Shown: positions 41,658 through 50,961 of the stretch, piece after piece
Numbering within the stretch: position 1 is the stretch's first letter
How the letters are laid out: each line of letters starts with the position of its first letter
Source of the DNA: CAZIXN01 sp039180415
GTDB taxonomy: Bacteria > Planctomycetota > Phycisphaerae > Phycisphaerales > Phycisphaeraceae
Length of the DNA stretch: 64,000 nucleotides
Assembly: GCA_039180415.1 (NCBI GenBank)
Contig: JBCDDH010000003.1
Location: 1-64,000, forward strand
Reading direction: 5' to 3'
Position numbers and translations under genes: made by a program
The notes under the pieces: generated by a model
What the model saw: the letters and a program-made list of their open reading frames with translations, nothing else
Databases searched by the model: none
What the model was told of the DNA's origin: nothing

Positions 41658-44555
41658 ATGGACAAGATGAGTAAGCGAGTTCGTGCCTTGGCTTCGGTCT
41701 TTGGGCTGTGCTTCGCAGGTGCCGCCGCGCCCGCCACGGCGCAGGCAACGCAGGGCGAGTTGATTGAGACGCTTTCCAAACGCGGCATGCACGACCTGCT
41801 TGAGCGGCTCATGGAAAAGAATCCGCCCGAAGACGCGGCGGATCGTCAACGGTTCGCGGTGGCGCAGGCGCGGCTGCGTAGCGACGACGCCGACCGGTGG
41901 CTCCGGGAAGCGGCGCAGGCCGGCGACGCCGGCGCCATCGCCGGGTTGACGCGGGCGGCCGACGAAGCCTTCGTGCAGTTTTTGGACGAGCAGCGTTTCC
42001 TGGCGGACGACCCGGCGCTAGCAGACCGCCGGGAACGGGCGATCTGGAAAACGGACCTGGCGGAAAGCCTGCTGTTCGCGTGGCTGCGTGGCCGAGAGGA
42101 TTACGCGGCGGCGTTTTTAGAATTCGGCTTGCCAAACGCGGCGCAGCGTGAGGCGTTGTTCCTCGCGACCGAGGAAGCGATGCGTGAGTTGGTCCGGGCG
42201 GAATCGCTCTTGGCCGGGGTTCGGGATTTTTATGGCCGAAACGCCGCTGCGCGCACCGAAGACCAGGGCAATCAGTTGTACTTCCGGCTGCTCGAAGACT
42301 ACGGCCAGCAGCGCATCCCGTTTTATCTCGCCGCCGCGATGCACACCGTTGCGCTGCTGCCCGATGAGGCGCCGTACTTCGCGAACCTCGGCCGGGTCGA
42401 TCGCTTGCCGGGGCAACGCGACACGATCGAGGAAGAACGCGCCCGCCTGCTGCGCGAAGCGGCGGACCGGCTGGAGACGCTGCTGGCGGGGGACCCGGGC
42501 GGCGTCGAGACGGACGTGCGTTCGCGTCTGGGCCGGGTGCAGGCGGCGTTGGGTCGGCCCCGCGACGCGATCGATCAGCAGCTGGACATGGCGATCCGCG
42601 CCGGAGCGGAAGGGCTGGCCGGGGTCACGCCGCGTCTGGGCAAGGCGGCGGCGTTGCGGGCGATGGGGCGTTTCCCGCAAGCCCTCGAGGCGTTGGACGA
42701 CACGCTGGGTTTGCCGGCGGTTCAGGAAGACCTGATGCTGCGGCTGCTCGTCACCGACGCGCGGTACGCCGTGCTGCGGGATCGGGCACGGACCGACGCG
42801 CAGCGCAACGCGGCGTACGACGTGTACACCGAGCTGCTGGACGACCCGGCGTTGGGGGAGCGAGCGGCGGGGCTGCGGGCGTTGATTTTTCGTCGTTGGA
42901 CCGGGCAATTGGAGGTCGGCCAGAGCGTCGCGGCGTTGCCGCCGACGGTGCGGATGGCGGTGGGGCACACCGCCCGGGAGGCCGGGCAGCGGGCGATGTT
43001 CGTGGACGAGAATCCGGCGGAAGCAGAGCGTCAGCTGCGGTGGTCGATCGAGGCGAACCAAACGCTTCGAGATCCCGGCCTTCCCGGCGTCGTGCGGGCG
43101 TCGGGGCTGTTTAATCTCGGGCTTGCGAGCGTGTTGCTCAATCAAAGCGACATCTCGACGCTGATCGAAGCGATCGAGGCGTGGACGGAGGTCGCCGACC
43201 GGTACCCGCAGCAGCCGCTGGCCGAAGAGGCGGCGCGGTACGCGGCGGACTACGCCACGGTGTTGGCGCAGCAGGCCCCGGACCACCCGCGGAGCGACGA
43301 GCTATACGCCGGAGCGATGGGTGTGCTGTTCGGGCGGTACGACGAGAGCGAGGCGGCGACCAAGCACCGGTTGTTCTACGCGTTTCGTGTCTTCCAAGAA
43401 CAGGGCCAGCACGAGCGGGCGGCGGTGGAGTACGCGCGGGTGCCGCTGGGGCATCCGCAGTTCTTCGAAGCTCAGCGGCTCCGCCTGTTCAACTTGCAAC
43501 GGGCGTACGAGTTGACGCCGCCGGACGAGGTCGAGCCCAACAGCACGCGGACGGTCCGAGAGGCGAAGCGCCGCGTAGCGAGCGGGGCGGCCGAGCAGTT
43601 GGCCGGCGACGCGCGGCGGGCGATGCGTCAGGCGGGCACGATGGAAGCGGAACTCGCGGCGGGCAACGCGTACGGCACGGCGATGGTCACGCTCGCCGCC
43701 GGGGCCGCCGACGCCGACAACCACGACGCGGCGTTGGCGTTTCTGGCCGAAGCCCAACAGACCCTCGGCGACGCGGAGGCGTACGGCCAAGCCCGGCGCG
43801 AGGTGCTGAATCGTCGCATCCTGGTGCTGGTCGATGCCGGGCGGTACCAGGACGCGGCCGACGCCGCGCGGGACATGATGGCCGACTTCCCCGACGCGGC
43901 GGCGGCGGTGGTGAGCAGCACGCTGGCCGAGTTGGAAGGCCAGATCAACGACAAGCGCGCGCAAGCCGCCACGGCGCGGGGCCCGGCCGCGGACGACTTG
44001 GCGAACCAGGCGGGCACGCTCGCGGCGGTGGCGGCGCGGCTGGCGAAGCTGCTGGTGGATTGGGCGGACGGCCAGGCTTTCGACCCGCCGGCGATGTTGG
44101 CGTACGAGTTGCCGTACGCCAAGGCGTTGCGGGTGGCGGGCCGGCCGGACGAAGCGTTGCGTTTTCTGGAAGGGCGTGGGGTGATCGCGGCGTTTCCCGA
44201 CGACCTGTCGGTGTTGGAGGCGGCGGGCGAAACGCTCTTCGCCGTGGGGGTGGAAGCGGAGCGGATCGGCACCGGGACGCGGTACGCGTTGGCCGACGAA
44301 CGCGCCGCTCGGCGGGCGATCCCGCATTTCGACCGCATCATCACCGGGCTCCAGCCGCCGTTCCCCGACGCGTACTGGAACGCCTGGGTCAAGCGGCTCG
44401 CGCTCAATCTCGTGCTGGGACAAGACGTCGAGCGGGTCCCGCTAAGGATCCGCCAGTTGCGGGCGGCCCACCCGGATTTGGGCGGCCCCGGATTCGCCGA
44501 GCCGCTGGAACGGCTCAGCGTGCAGGCCCAAGCGGCGGGTCGGTCCGAGAATTAA
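41658..44555 (+). CDS. Large secreted helical-repeat protein of the ExbB/ExbD operon
   Basis: A 965-residue protein with a signal peptide (about 1-30, ending ATAQA). The mature chain is almost entirely helical with many TPR-like pairs (for example AAALRAMGRFPQALEALDD, RRILVLVDAGRYQDAADAAR, KALRVAGRPDEALRFLEGRG). No catalytic motif is visible. It follows the second ExbD by 28 bases. A long periplasmic solenoid fits a structural link between an inner-membrane motor and outer-membrane or wall components; this is inferred from architecture and context only. MSKRV at 41667 is an alternative start. Confidence 0.8.
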   Translation: MDKMSKRVRALASVFGLCFAGAAAPATAQATQGELIETLSKRGMHDLLERLMEKNPPEDAADRQRFAVAQARLRSDDADRWLREAAQAGDAGAIAGLTRAADEAFVQFLDEQRFLADDPALADRRERAIWKTDLAESLLFAWLRGREDYAAAFLEFGLPNAAQREALFLATEEAMRELVRAESLLAGVRDFYGRNAAARTEDQGNQLYFRLLEDYGQQRIPFYLAAAMHTVALLPDEAPYFANLGRVDRLPGQRDTIEEERARLLREAADRLETLLAGDPGGVETDVRSRLGRVQAALGRPRDAIDQQLDMAIRAGAEGLAGVTPRLGKAAALRAMGRFPQALEALDDTLGLPAVQEDLMLRLLVTDARYAVLRDRARTDAQRNAAYDVYTELLDDPALGERAAGLRALIFRRWTGQLEVGQSVAALPPTVRMAVGHTAREAGQRAMFVDENPAEAERQLRWSIEANQTLRDPGLPGVVRASGLFNLGLASVLLNQSDISTLIEAIEAWTEVADRYPQQPLAEEAARYAADYATVLAQQAPDHPRSDELYAGAMGVLFGRYDESEAATKHRLFYAFRVFQEQGQHERAAVEYARVPLGHPQFFEAQRLRLFNLQRAYELTPPDEVEPNSTRTVREAKRRVASGAAEQLAGDARRAMRQAGTMEAELAAGNAYGTAMVTLAAGAADADNHDAALAFLAEAQQTLGDAEAYGQARREVLNRRILVLVDAGRYQDAADAARDMMADFPDAAAAVVSSTLAELEGQINDKRAQAATARGPAADDLANQAGTLAAVAARLAKLLVDWADGQAFDPPAMLAYELPYAKALRVAGRPDEALRFLEGRGVIAAFPDDLSVLEAAGETLFAVGVEAERIGTGTRYALADERAARRAIPHFDRIITGLQPPFPDAYWNAWVKRLALNLVLGQDVERVPLRIRQLRAAHPDLGGPGFAEPLERLSVQAQAAGRSEN

Positions 44556-44669
44556 CGGCGTTCGGCGGCGTCGGCCGAAGGTGTGGAAACCGGGCGTATC
44601 TGTCATGATGCGGGACCACGCGCCGCGCAGCCCCGCACGGATCGTGAGTTCCCCGCCGAGGTCAGATCG

Positions 44670-47042
44670 ATGCCCATGCCCCGTTTTCGTACCGCCGTCC
44701 TGCTCGCCGCCGTCACGCCGTTGGGCTGGGCTTGTTCGGTTTCGGCACAACCGCTCGCGACAACACCCGTCACCGTCGATACCACCAACACCCTGCCTAG
44801 CAGCGCAACGATCGAGATCATCCCGGCCGCCCCGCCCCTGACGTACACCAACGCCGACGACGGCACCTTGTTCGGCGGCATCACGTTTCAGGACGACGTC
44901 ACGATCATCAACGAGGCCGGCGCGACCGGGCTAACCCCCACCGACGGCGGCATCGCGACCGGCATCTTTCAGGCGACCGGCGAGAGCGGCGTGTTGACCT
45001 TCGAGAACTCGGGCTTCCTCACCGGCTCGGTCGGTACCAGCAGCGACCCGTTGCTCGCGGGGGACGACACGGTCACGATCTTCACCACGGGCGTCATTAC
45101 CGGTGGGATTTTCCTGGGTGAAGGCAACGACACCATCAACCTGACCGGCGGCGAGATCGATCCTGACGATACCGACGACGTGTTCCCCGACAACGTCGGC
45201 TCGTTGAACCTCGCCGGCGTGTTCGACGTCGAGACCCTCAACGTCGACGGCTTCGCCGGGTTGACCGGCGACGACCGCCCGGCGTGGTTCCTCAACGGCC
45301 TCCAGAACGAGGACAGCTTCTTCACCGAGGGCGTCACGATCGGTGCCAGCGAGCCCGTGCAGGTGTTCCTCAACGGCGCGATCATCCGCACCGACGCGGA
45401 CAGCGCGATCACGATCAACAGCGGCTCGGATTTCCTGATTGCCGGCATCGTGGAAGGCAACATCGAAGCGCTCAGCGGCGGCACGGTCGTCGCGAACGGG
45501 TTCACGTCGGTGGAAGGAGACGTCACGTTCAACGGCGGCGGGATCCTGCAGACCTTCGTCAGCTCCGGCGGCGCGGCCTTGGAGCTCAACGTCGAGGGCG
45601 ACGTCGACCTCACCGGCGCGACGCTGGACCTGGCGGAAAACGGCGAGATCTTCGGCATCACCACCACCGCCGTGGTGCTTGAGGCCGAGGGCACCGTGAC
45701 CAGCAACTTCACGGCCGTCACGACCGATTTCACGTTCCTCGACGGCGTGACCACCGTGGAAGACGGCGTGGTCACCGTGACCCTGACCCGCAACGGCACC
45801 GGCCTATCGACCGTGGCCGCCACGGAGAATCAACTGCAAGCCGGTTTGGCGCTCGAGGTGATCGACGCCACCGCCGACCCGGTGGATACGCCGGGCAACG
45901 TGCTCTTGGCCGACGCGTTTGATGCTTTAACCACACCCGCCGAGGAGCAGGCCGCGCTCGAGTCGTTGGCCGGCGAGTCGCTCGCCTCCAACGCGCGGGT
46001 TGCGACGCAGGCGCTGCGGGGGTTCGCCCGAGGGATGGACCGCCGGTCGAGGATGATGCAGGTGTATCTCGCCCAGGGCAACGCACTGCCCTCGCCGCAG
46101 TTCGCATCCAACGCCGGCCTTAACCAGGACCTCCAACTGCTCACCGCCGCCGCGCTCGCTCAGCCCGGCGGGCCCGCCGGTCGCGTCACCGCGATCGATA
46201 CCTTCGTGCCCGGTTTCTGGATCGACGTCCTGGGCGGTGAGAATGATCTGGACGCGGACGGCGACTTCGCCGGTGCCGACTTCGACTACTTCGGGCTGAT
46301 CGGCGGTTTCGACATCCAGGTTTCCAACGAGTGGGTCGTCGGTATCGCCGTCGGCTACACCGACGGCGACCTGGACGTCGCCGAGCGCTCGGGCAGCACG
46401 GACCTGGAGACCGTGAATCTCGGCGCGTACACCGCGTTTATCGTCGGCAACTGGCGGCTCAACGGCGGCTTCAGCGTGGCTTTCGACGACTACGACACCT
46501 CCCGCCGAGTGACCGTCGGCACGTTCGACGCCAGCGCATCTTCCGACTTCGAGGGGTTCTCCTGGCAGGTCGACGGCACGGCGACGTACCGCGTCGACCT
46601 GCCCGGCGAGTTCCGGCTCGAGCCGTTCGGCACGATCGAGTACGTCGATACCGAAACCGATTCGTACAGCGAGTCGGGCGCGGGTTCGGCCAACCTCGAC
46701 GTCGCCGAGCAGAACTTCGACGCGCTGTTCACCACGGTCGGCGCCCGGCTGCATAAAACGTTCGTCTGGGACCGCAACACGTTCACGCCCGAGGTCCGGG
46801 CCGGCTACCAGTACGAGTGGTTGGACACCGACGCCGACGCCGTCGTGACGTTCGCCGATGGCGGGGTGGCCACCGGGGTGGTGATTACCGGGGTCGACCC
46901 CGAGGACGACGCGGTGTTGTTGGGTGGGGGGCTGACGGCCGATTTCAACCGCAACTTCTCGCTGCGGGCTGATTACGACATCCGGTTCTCCGATGACCGC
47001 ACCGACCAGCAGGTGTCGGTTTCGTTGCGGATCCCTTGGTAA
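44670..47042 (+). CDS. Autotransporter (type Va) protein
   Basis: A 790-residue outer-membrane protein. A signal peptide (about 1-27) precedes a beta-helical passenger (about 28-390) rich in Thr/Gly/Asp with short repeats, a linker with a helical segment (about 400-490) and a C-terminal beta-barrel (about 515-790) of alternating amphipathic strands (FWIDVLGG, DYFGLIGGFDI, VVGIAVGY) that ends with an aromatic residue (SLRIPW), as required for barrel assembly. GAGGT ahead of the ATG at 44670 sets the start. The passenger function is unknown. It lies 114 bases after the ExbB/ExbD operon. Confidence 0.88.
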   Translation: MPMPRFRTAVLLAAVTPLGWACSVSAQPLATTPVTVDTTNTLPSSATIEIIPAAPPLTYTNADDGTLFGGITFQDDVTIINEAGATGLTPTDGGIATGIFQATGESGVLTFENSGFLTGSVGTSSDPLLAGDDTVTIFTTGVITGGIFLGEGNDTINLTGGEIDPDDTDDVFPDNVGSLNLAGVFDVETLNVDGFAGLTGDDRPAWFLNGLQNEDSFFTEGVTIGASEPVQVFLNGAIIRTDADSAITINSGSDFLIAGIVEGNIEALSGGTVVANGFTSVEGDVTFNGGGILQTFVSSGGAALELNVEGDVDLTGATLDLAENGEIFGITTTAVVLEAEGTVTSNFTAVTTDFTFLDGVTTVEDGVVTVTLTRNGTGLSTVAATENQLQAGLALEVIDATADPVDTPGNVLLADAFDALTTPAEEQAALESLAGESLASNARVATQALRGFARGMDRRSRMMQVYLAQGNALPSPQFASNAGLNQDLQLLTAAALAQPGGPAGRVTAIDTFVPGFWIDVLGGENDLDADGDFAGADFDYFGLIGGFDIQVSNEWVVGIAVGYTDGDLDVAERSGSTDLETVNLGAYTAFIVGNWRLNGGFSVAFDDYDTSRRVTVGTFDASASSDFEGFSWQVDGTATYRVDLPGEFRLEPFGTIEYVDTETDSYSESGAGSANLDVAEQNFDALFTTVGARLHKTFVWDRNTFTPEVRAGYQYEWLDTDADAVVTFADGGVATGVVITGVDPEDDAVLLGGGLTADFNRNFSLRADYDIRFSDDRTDQQVSVSLRIPW

Positions 47043-47189
47043 GCGTGGGGCGAGGTAAAGGATTCTCCCAACGCCCCGCGTTGGAATCGAAAAAAGCTTG
47101 GTGATCCGAGACCTTTGCGCTAACTTCTATACTTTCAGTTGCTCATCGCTTTGGGGCGTTGAAGTCCAATCTCGCGTGGAGGACGACCC

Positions 47190-49361
47190 GTGAAACGCTT
47201 TGGATACCTACTGGGCGGCGTGGCCGCGTTAATGAGTGCCTGGGGTGTGGCCAGCTACGCCCAGAGCGCCTTTTACACCTTCACCTCCGGGCCGTCCGGC
47301 GACGGCTTCATCTGGGACGAAGACGACCCGCCGTTCGGTTTGAACGACCTGTCCGACGGCGAGACGTTTTTTGCGCCCACCGACGACGGTTTCGACATCG
47401 TCAACGTCGAGAACTTCACGGGCAACGTCACGTTCTTCGACAGCCAATACCAAGCGGCCGGTAACAGCCCGGATATCGACGGCGACGCCTGGTGGGGCAA
47501 CCCGACCGACACGGAGTTCTCCGAGGCGGGCATCACGTTTATCAACATCGACGACCCGATCGAAACGGTGTCGTTCGACTTCGCCTACGCCGCGGCCGGC
47601 TTTTCGGTCGATCCAGAGATTTTTGTCGCCGTCTTCGACAGCAGCGACAACTTCTCGGGCAACTCCTACAGCCTTAACAATCAATTCAACGCTGGCGTGG
47701 TCTTCGGCGGGTTCGACGGTGCGTCGGGCTCCGTTACGATCGATCTGTTCGATTTCCCGGAACTCGAAGACATCGAAGGTTTTTATGTCGACGTGACCTC
47801 GGTGGCCAGCTTCGGGGCAACGGGCGAATTCGCGATCGACAACGTGTCGGTTAACGGCGGCGTCGGAGGCAGCGAAGGCTCGAACGTGTTTCCGTCGGTC
47901 AACGGCGGATCGATCGACGTGACCGACTCGATCCTGAGCGTCTCGGTCTTGCAAGGGGTCGGGACGCAGAGCATTAGCGTCTCGGTGACCAACGATGGCT
48001 CGGAAGACACGACCTTTTCGACGCAGCTCCTCCCCGGCAGTCAACTGACCAGCGTTGAGCAGGCTAGCGGCAACTTCTTATTCGCCGGCGATACCGATTT
48101 CAACGCCGCGGTGCTTTCGGCGGATCGCTCTCAGCCCAGCGGCGAATACGACGGCGACATCCTGGTGATCAACGACGACGACCCGTCCGACCCCGACGAC
48201 ACGGTCACGCTGCGGGTACGGATTTTCGAGGCGCCCGCGTTGTCGGGCAATTTCTCGCTGGTCAACGCCAGCGCGAACCAGTTGATCGAACTCAACAACG
48301 CCGCGGCGCCCGCCGGCGGGTTCCGAGCGTCGGTGCGGGTGACCGACACGCAGGTGGACGGGCCGTTTATCGCCGACGGCTTCGTGATCGGCACCGACCT
48401 CAAGCCGGGTGAGGTGTTGCAGAGCAGCGTGGACCTGGATCGGTTTGGTTTGCTTTCGGACACGTACACCGGCACGTTCACCGCGGGATTCGACATGACC
48501 GCGTTCATTCCGTTCCCCAGCGGCGACTTCGAGACGAATCTCAATCAGGCCGCGCCGGTGGACGACCTGACCTGGAACCTCAGCTTCACGCTGGGCAATC
48601 GCAGTTCGGACAGCGAGAGTTACAACGCGGGCGACGACTTCCTCCGCACCGTGGGCATCAACTCGTCGAGTACCGCGGTCACGTTGGTGGGCGGCGAGGC
48701 ATCGGGCAACCGGAACGTGTCGTTGAATTTCGCGCTCGCGAGCGACCCCGAAGAGGCCGACTTCGTATCTACGCCGTTCGACGCGACGATCACCGGCGGG
48801 ACCGTTGACCCGTACGTGTTGCAGGTGACCTATCGCGAGAGTGATCTGGGTGAGGGCGTGGCCGAGGAGGACCTGCGGCTGCTGGTCTTCGACGCGTTGG
48901 ATGGCGTCTGGGGGGAGGTGCCCAGCGATCGCACCTCGCCGTTCATCGGGTCGTTCGAAAACTTCGACGAGATCAACGTCGGCACCTTGGCGGACAACGT
49001 CGGGGCGTTTGGCGTCGATGTGGCGAATAACCAGGCGTGGTTTGTGTTGGACGACGACGGCCGGTTCGCACTGGGCACGCTGCTCGGGACGGCGTCGCTG
49101 CCCGGTGACTACAACGGCAGCGGGCAGGTGGAGCAGGGCGACCTGAACCTGGTGCTGAACAACTGGGGCACGCCGCGGGGCGACTGGGAAAACGCCGACG
49201 GCTTCGCGACGCTCAACGTGGACCAGGAAGAGCTCAACGGCGTGCTGAACAACTGGGGTGACACCGCGGCTTCGCCGAGCTTCCAGGGTTCGAGTGTGCC
49301 CGAGCCGGCGGCGTTGGGGCTGCTGGGCCTGACGGCGTTGGGATGCACGCGTCGGCGGTGA
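47190..49361 (+). CDS. Secreted PEP-CTERM protein with dockerin-like repeats
   Basis: A 723-residue protein starting with GTG at 47190, six bases after GGAGGA. The signal peptide is about 1-25. A first beta-sandwich-like region (about 26-220) looks like a PEP-CTERM cargo domain; two more beta-rich regions follow. The end carries two dockerin-like units (GDYNGSGQVEQGDLNLVLNN... and LNVDQEELNGVLNNWG), then VPEP, a hydrophobic segment and CTRRR. A TATACT at 47128-47133 is a possible -10 without a well-spaced -35. The cargo function is unknown. The C-terminal cassette is shared with the endonuclease at 24397. Confidence 0.85.
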   Translation: MKRFGYLLGGVAALMSAWGVASYAQSAFYTFTSGPSGDGFIWDEDDPPFGLNDLSDGETFFAPTDDGFDIVNVENFTGNVTFFDSQYQAAGNSPDIDGDAWWGNPTDTEFSEAGITFINIDDPIETVSFDFAYAAAGFSVDPEIFVAVFDSSDNFSGNSYSLNNQFNAGVVFGGFDGASGSVTIDLFDFPELEDIEGFYVDVTSVASFGATGEFAIDNVSVNGGVGGSEGSNVFPSVNGGSIDVTDSILSVSVLQGVGTQSISVSVTNDGSEDTTFSTQLLPGSQLTSVEQASGNFLFAGDTDFNAAVLSADRSQPSGEYDGDILVINDDDPSDPDDTVTLRVRIFEAPALSGNFSLVNASANQLIELNNAAAPAGGFRASVRVTDTQVDGPFIADGFVIGTDLKPGEVLQSSVDLDRFGLLSDTYTGTFTAGFDMTAFIPFPSGDFETNLNQAAPVDDLTWNLSFTLGNRSSDSESYNAGDDFLRTVGINSSSTAVTLVGGEASGNRNVSLNFALASDPEEADFVSTPFDATITGGTVDPYVLQVTYRESDLGEGVAEEDLRLLVFDALDGVWGEVPSDRTSPFIGSFENFDEINVGTLADNVGAFGVDVANNQAWFVLDDDGRFALGTLLGTASLPGDYNGSGQVEQGDLNLVLNNWGTPRGDWENADGFATLNVDQEELNGVLNNWGDTAASPSFQGSSVPEPAALGLLGLTALGCTRRR

Positions 49362-49393
49362 CGGCGGCCGCCTCGGCGGGGTAGGCTGCCCGC

Positions 49394-49945
49394 ATGGGCC
49401 ACGGCTTGCACCCCGACACCGAACTGATCCACGCGGGCACCCGCGTGAACCTGCGGGTCAAGCGGCTGGCGCGGCGGAGCGGCGGCGAACTGAAGCGGGA
49501 GGTCGCCGAAGTCGCCGACGCGGTGGTGATCCTGCCGTTGATCGAGACCGAGGGTTCGCCGGGGGTCGTGCTGATCCGCAACGAGCGGTTCGCGGTGGGG
49601 CAGACGCTGTGGGAGCTGCCCGCGGGGACGCTTGAGGCCGGCGAAGACCCGTGGGATTGTGCGGGTCGGGAGCTCGAAGAGGAGACGGGCTATCGCGCCG
49701 CGCGTGTGGAGCCGATGGTGGATTTCTGGGCTTCTCCGGGTTTTTCGACCGAGCGGATGCACGCGTTCGTCGCGACCGGGCTGGTGAAAACTCAGCAGTC
49801 GCTGGACGACACGGAGCGGATCGTGCCCGAGGTCGTGGCCTGGGACCGGGCCCTGACGATGGCGAAATCGGGCGCGTTGGGGGATGCCAAGACGCTGGCG
49901 GCGTTGCTGTGGTGGGAGGCGTTCGGGATGTCGCGCGGCGGGTGA
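49394..49945 (+). CDS. ADP-ribose pyrophosphatase-like Nudix hydrolase
   Basis: A 183-residue protein. The Nudix box AGTLEAGEDPWDCAGRELEE with ETGY (about 75-99) is regular. The preceding ELPAG and following WASPGFSTERMHAFVA (about 111-126) match the ADP-ribose pyrophosphatase branch (NudF/TrgB-like), including the Pro downstream of the box that marks ADP-ribose specificity. It would hydrolyse ADP-ribose to AMP and ribose 5-phosphate. It follows the PEP-CTERM gene by 32 bases and precedes the rhomboid. Confidence 0.88.
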   Translation: MGHGLHPDTELIHAGTRVNLRVKRLARRSGGELKREVAEVADAVVILPLIETEGSPGVVLIRNERFAVGQTLWELPAGTLEAGEDPWDCAGRELEEETGYRAARVEPMVDFWASPGFSTERMHAFVATGLVKTQQSLDDTERIVPEVVAWDRALTMAKSGALGDAKTLAALLWWEAFGMSRGG

Positions 49946-50074
49946 CTCGGGATCCCCGCGAGAGGTTTCCCTTCGGGGTCGGCGAATTCTTGCCGCGGCG
50001 AGGGCGTACGATCCGATCCCTCCTTTTCGCCGACGCGTAAACCGGCCCCGCCCCGACTCCGTAACAACCGTGCC

Positions 50075-50956
50075 ATGAGCTTCGAAAACCGCGAGTATTA
50101 CCGCCAACCTTCCTCCGGCTTCGGCGGCAACTGGAACACCAAGTCGGTGACGACCTGGTTGATCATTCTCAACGCGGCGGTTTTTTTGTGGGACGGCGTG
50201 TTCGGCGGGGCGGCCCGTGGTTCGTTTTTGGCGCTCGCGCCGTACGGGTTCTTCAGCGTCGATCGGGCGGTTTACGGCGGGCAGGTCTGGCGGTTCCTCT
50301 CGTACCAGTTTCTGCACGGCGGGCTGTTCCATATCGCGTTCAACATGCTGGGGCTGTATTTCTTCGGGCCGCTGATCGAGCGTTGGTGGGGCAGCCGACG
50401 ATTCTTGGTGTTCTATCTGTTATGCGGGGTGAGCGGCGCGGTCGTGGCGAGCGTTTTGGCGTTGACGGTCGGGCCGACGATCATGCCGTTGCAGGCGCCG
50501 CTGGTGGGCGCGTCGGGGAGCCTGTTCGGCATCCTCGCCGCGTGTGCGGTGCTGTTCCCGGATCGGCGGGTGATGCTGCTGATCCCGCCGGTGCCGATGA
50601 CGATGCGGACGCTGGCGATCGTGTTCCTGACGCTGGCCGCGCTATCGGTGATCGCGGGGTCGCAGAACGCGGGCGGCGAGGCGGCGCACCTGGGCGGGGC
50701 GGTGCTGGGATTCCTGCTGGTGCGTAAGCCGGGCCTGTTGGGTTGGGCGGACCGGCTGTCCGCGGTTTCGGTGCCGGACCTTAAGGGCGCGGTACAGGAG
50801 AAGCGGCGGCAGCGGGCGTCGATGCGCGAGCAGCTGCACGACCAGGAGGTCGATCGCATCTTGGCGAAGGTTAAGTCGGAAGGCCTCGCTTCGCTGACCG
50901 ACGCGGAGAAGCGGGTGCTTAACGCCGACACGCAACGCAAACGCGGGGCGGGCTGA
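50075..50956 (+). CDS. Rhomboid family intramembrane serine protease
   Basis: A 293-residue protein with six TM helices. The catalytic pair is Ser147 in GASGSLFG and His205 in AAHLGGAVLG; the oxyanion region HGGLFHIAFNMLGLY with Asn90 is intact. The C-terminal cytosolic tail (about 235-290) has DRILAKVKSEGLASLTDAEK, a helical tail domain often attached to rhomboids of this type. It cleaves membrane proteins within the bilayer; substrates are unknown. It lies directly before tgt. Confidence 0.93.
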   Translation: MSFENREYYRQPSSGFGGNWNTKSVTTWLIILNAAVFLWDGVFGGAARGSFLALAPYGFFSVDRAVYGGQVWRFLSYQFLHGGLFHIAFNMLGLYFFGPLIERWWGSRRFLVFYLLCGVSGAVVASVLALTVGPTIMPLQAPLVGASGSLFGILAACAVLFPDRRVMLLIPPVPMTMRTLAIVFLTLAALSVIAGSQNAGGEAAHLGGAVLGFLLVRKPGLLGWADRLSAVSVPDLKGAVQEKRRQRASMREQLHDQEVDRILAKVKSEGLASLTDAEKRVLNADTQRKRGAG

Positions 50957-50961
50957 GCGGC

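Noticed and set aside
35856..44555. Zorya-type anti-phage system, suggested by a MotA/ExbB-like channel
   Set aside because: Zorya needs ZorA plus an OmpA-domain ZorB and cytosolic helicase/nuclease effectors. Here there are TolR-like ExbD proteins and periplasmic VWA/TPR proteins, and no nuclease or helicase.
47098..47133. TTGGTG and TATACT as a sigma-70 promoter for the PEP-CTERM gene
   Set aside because: The spacing is 24 bases, too long; only the -10-like hexamer is mentioned as possible.
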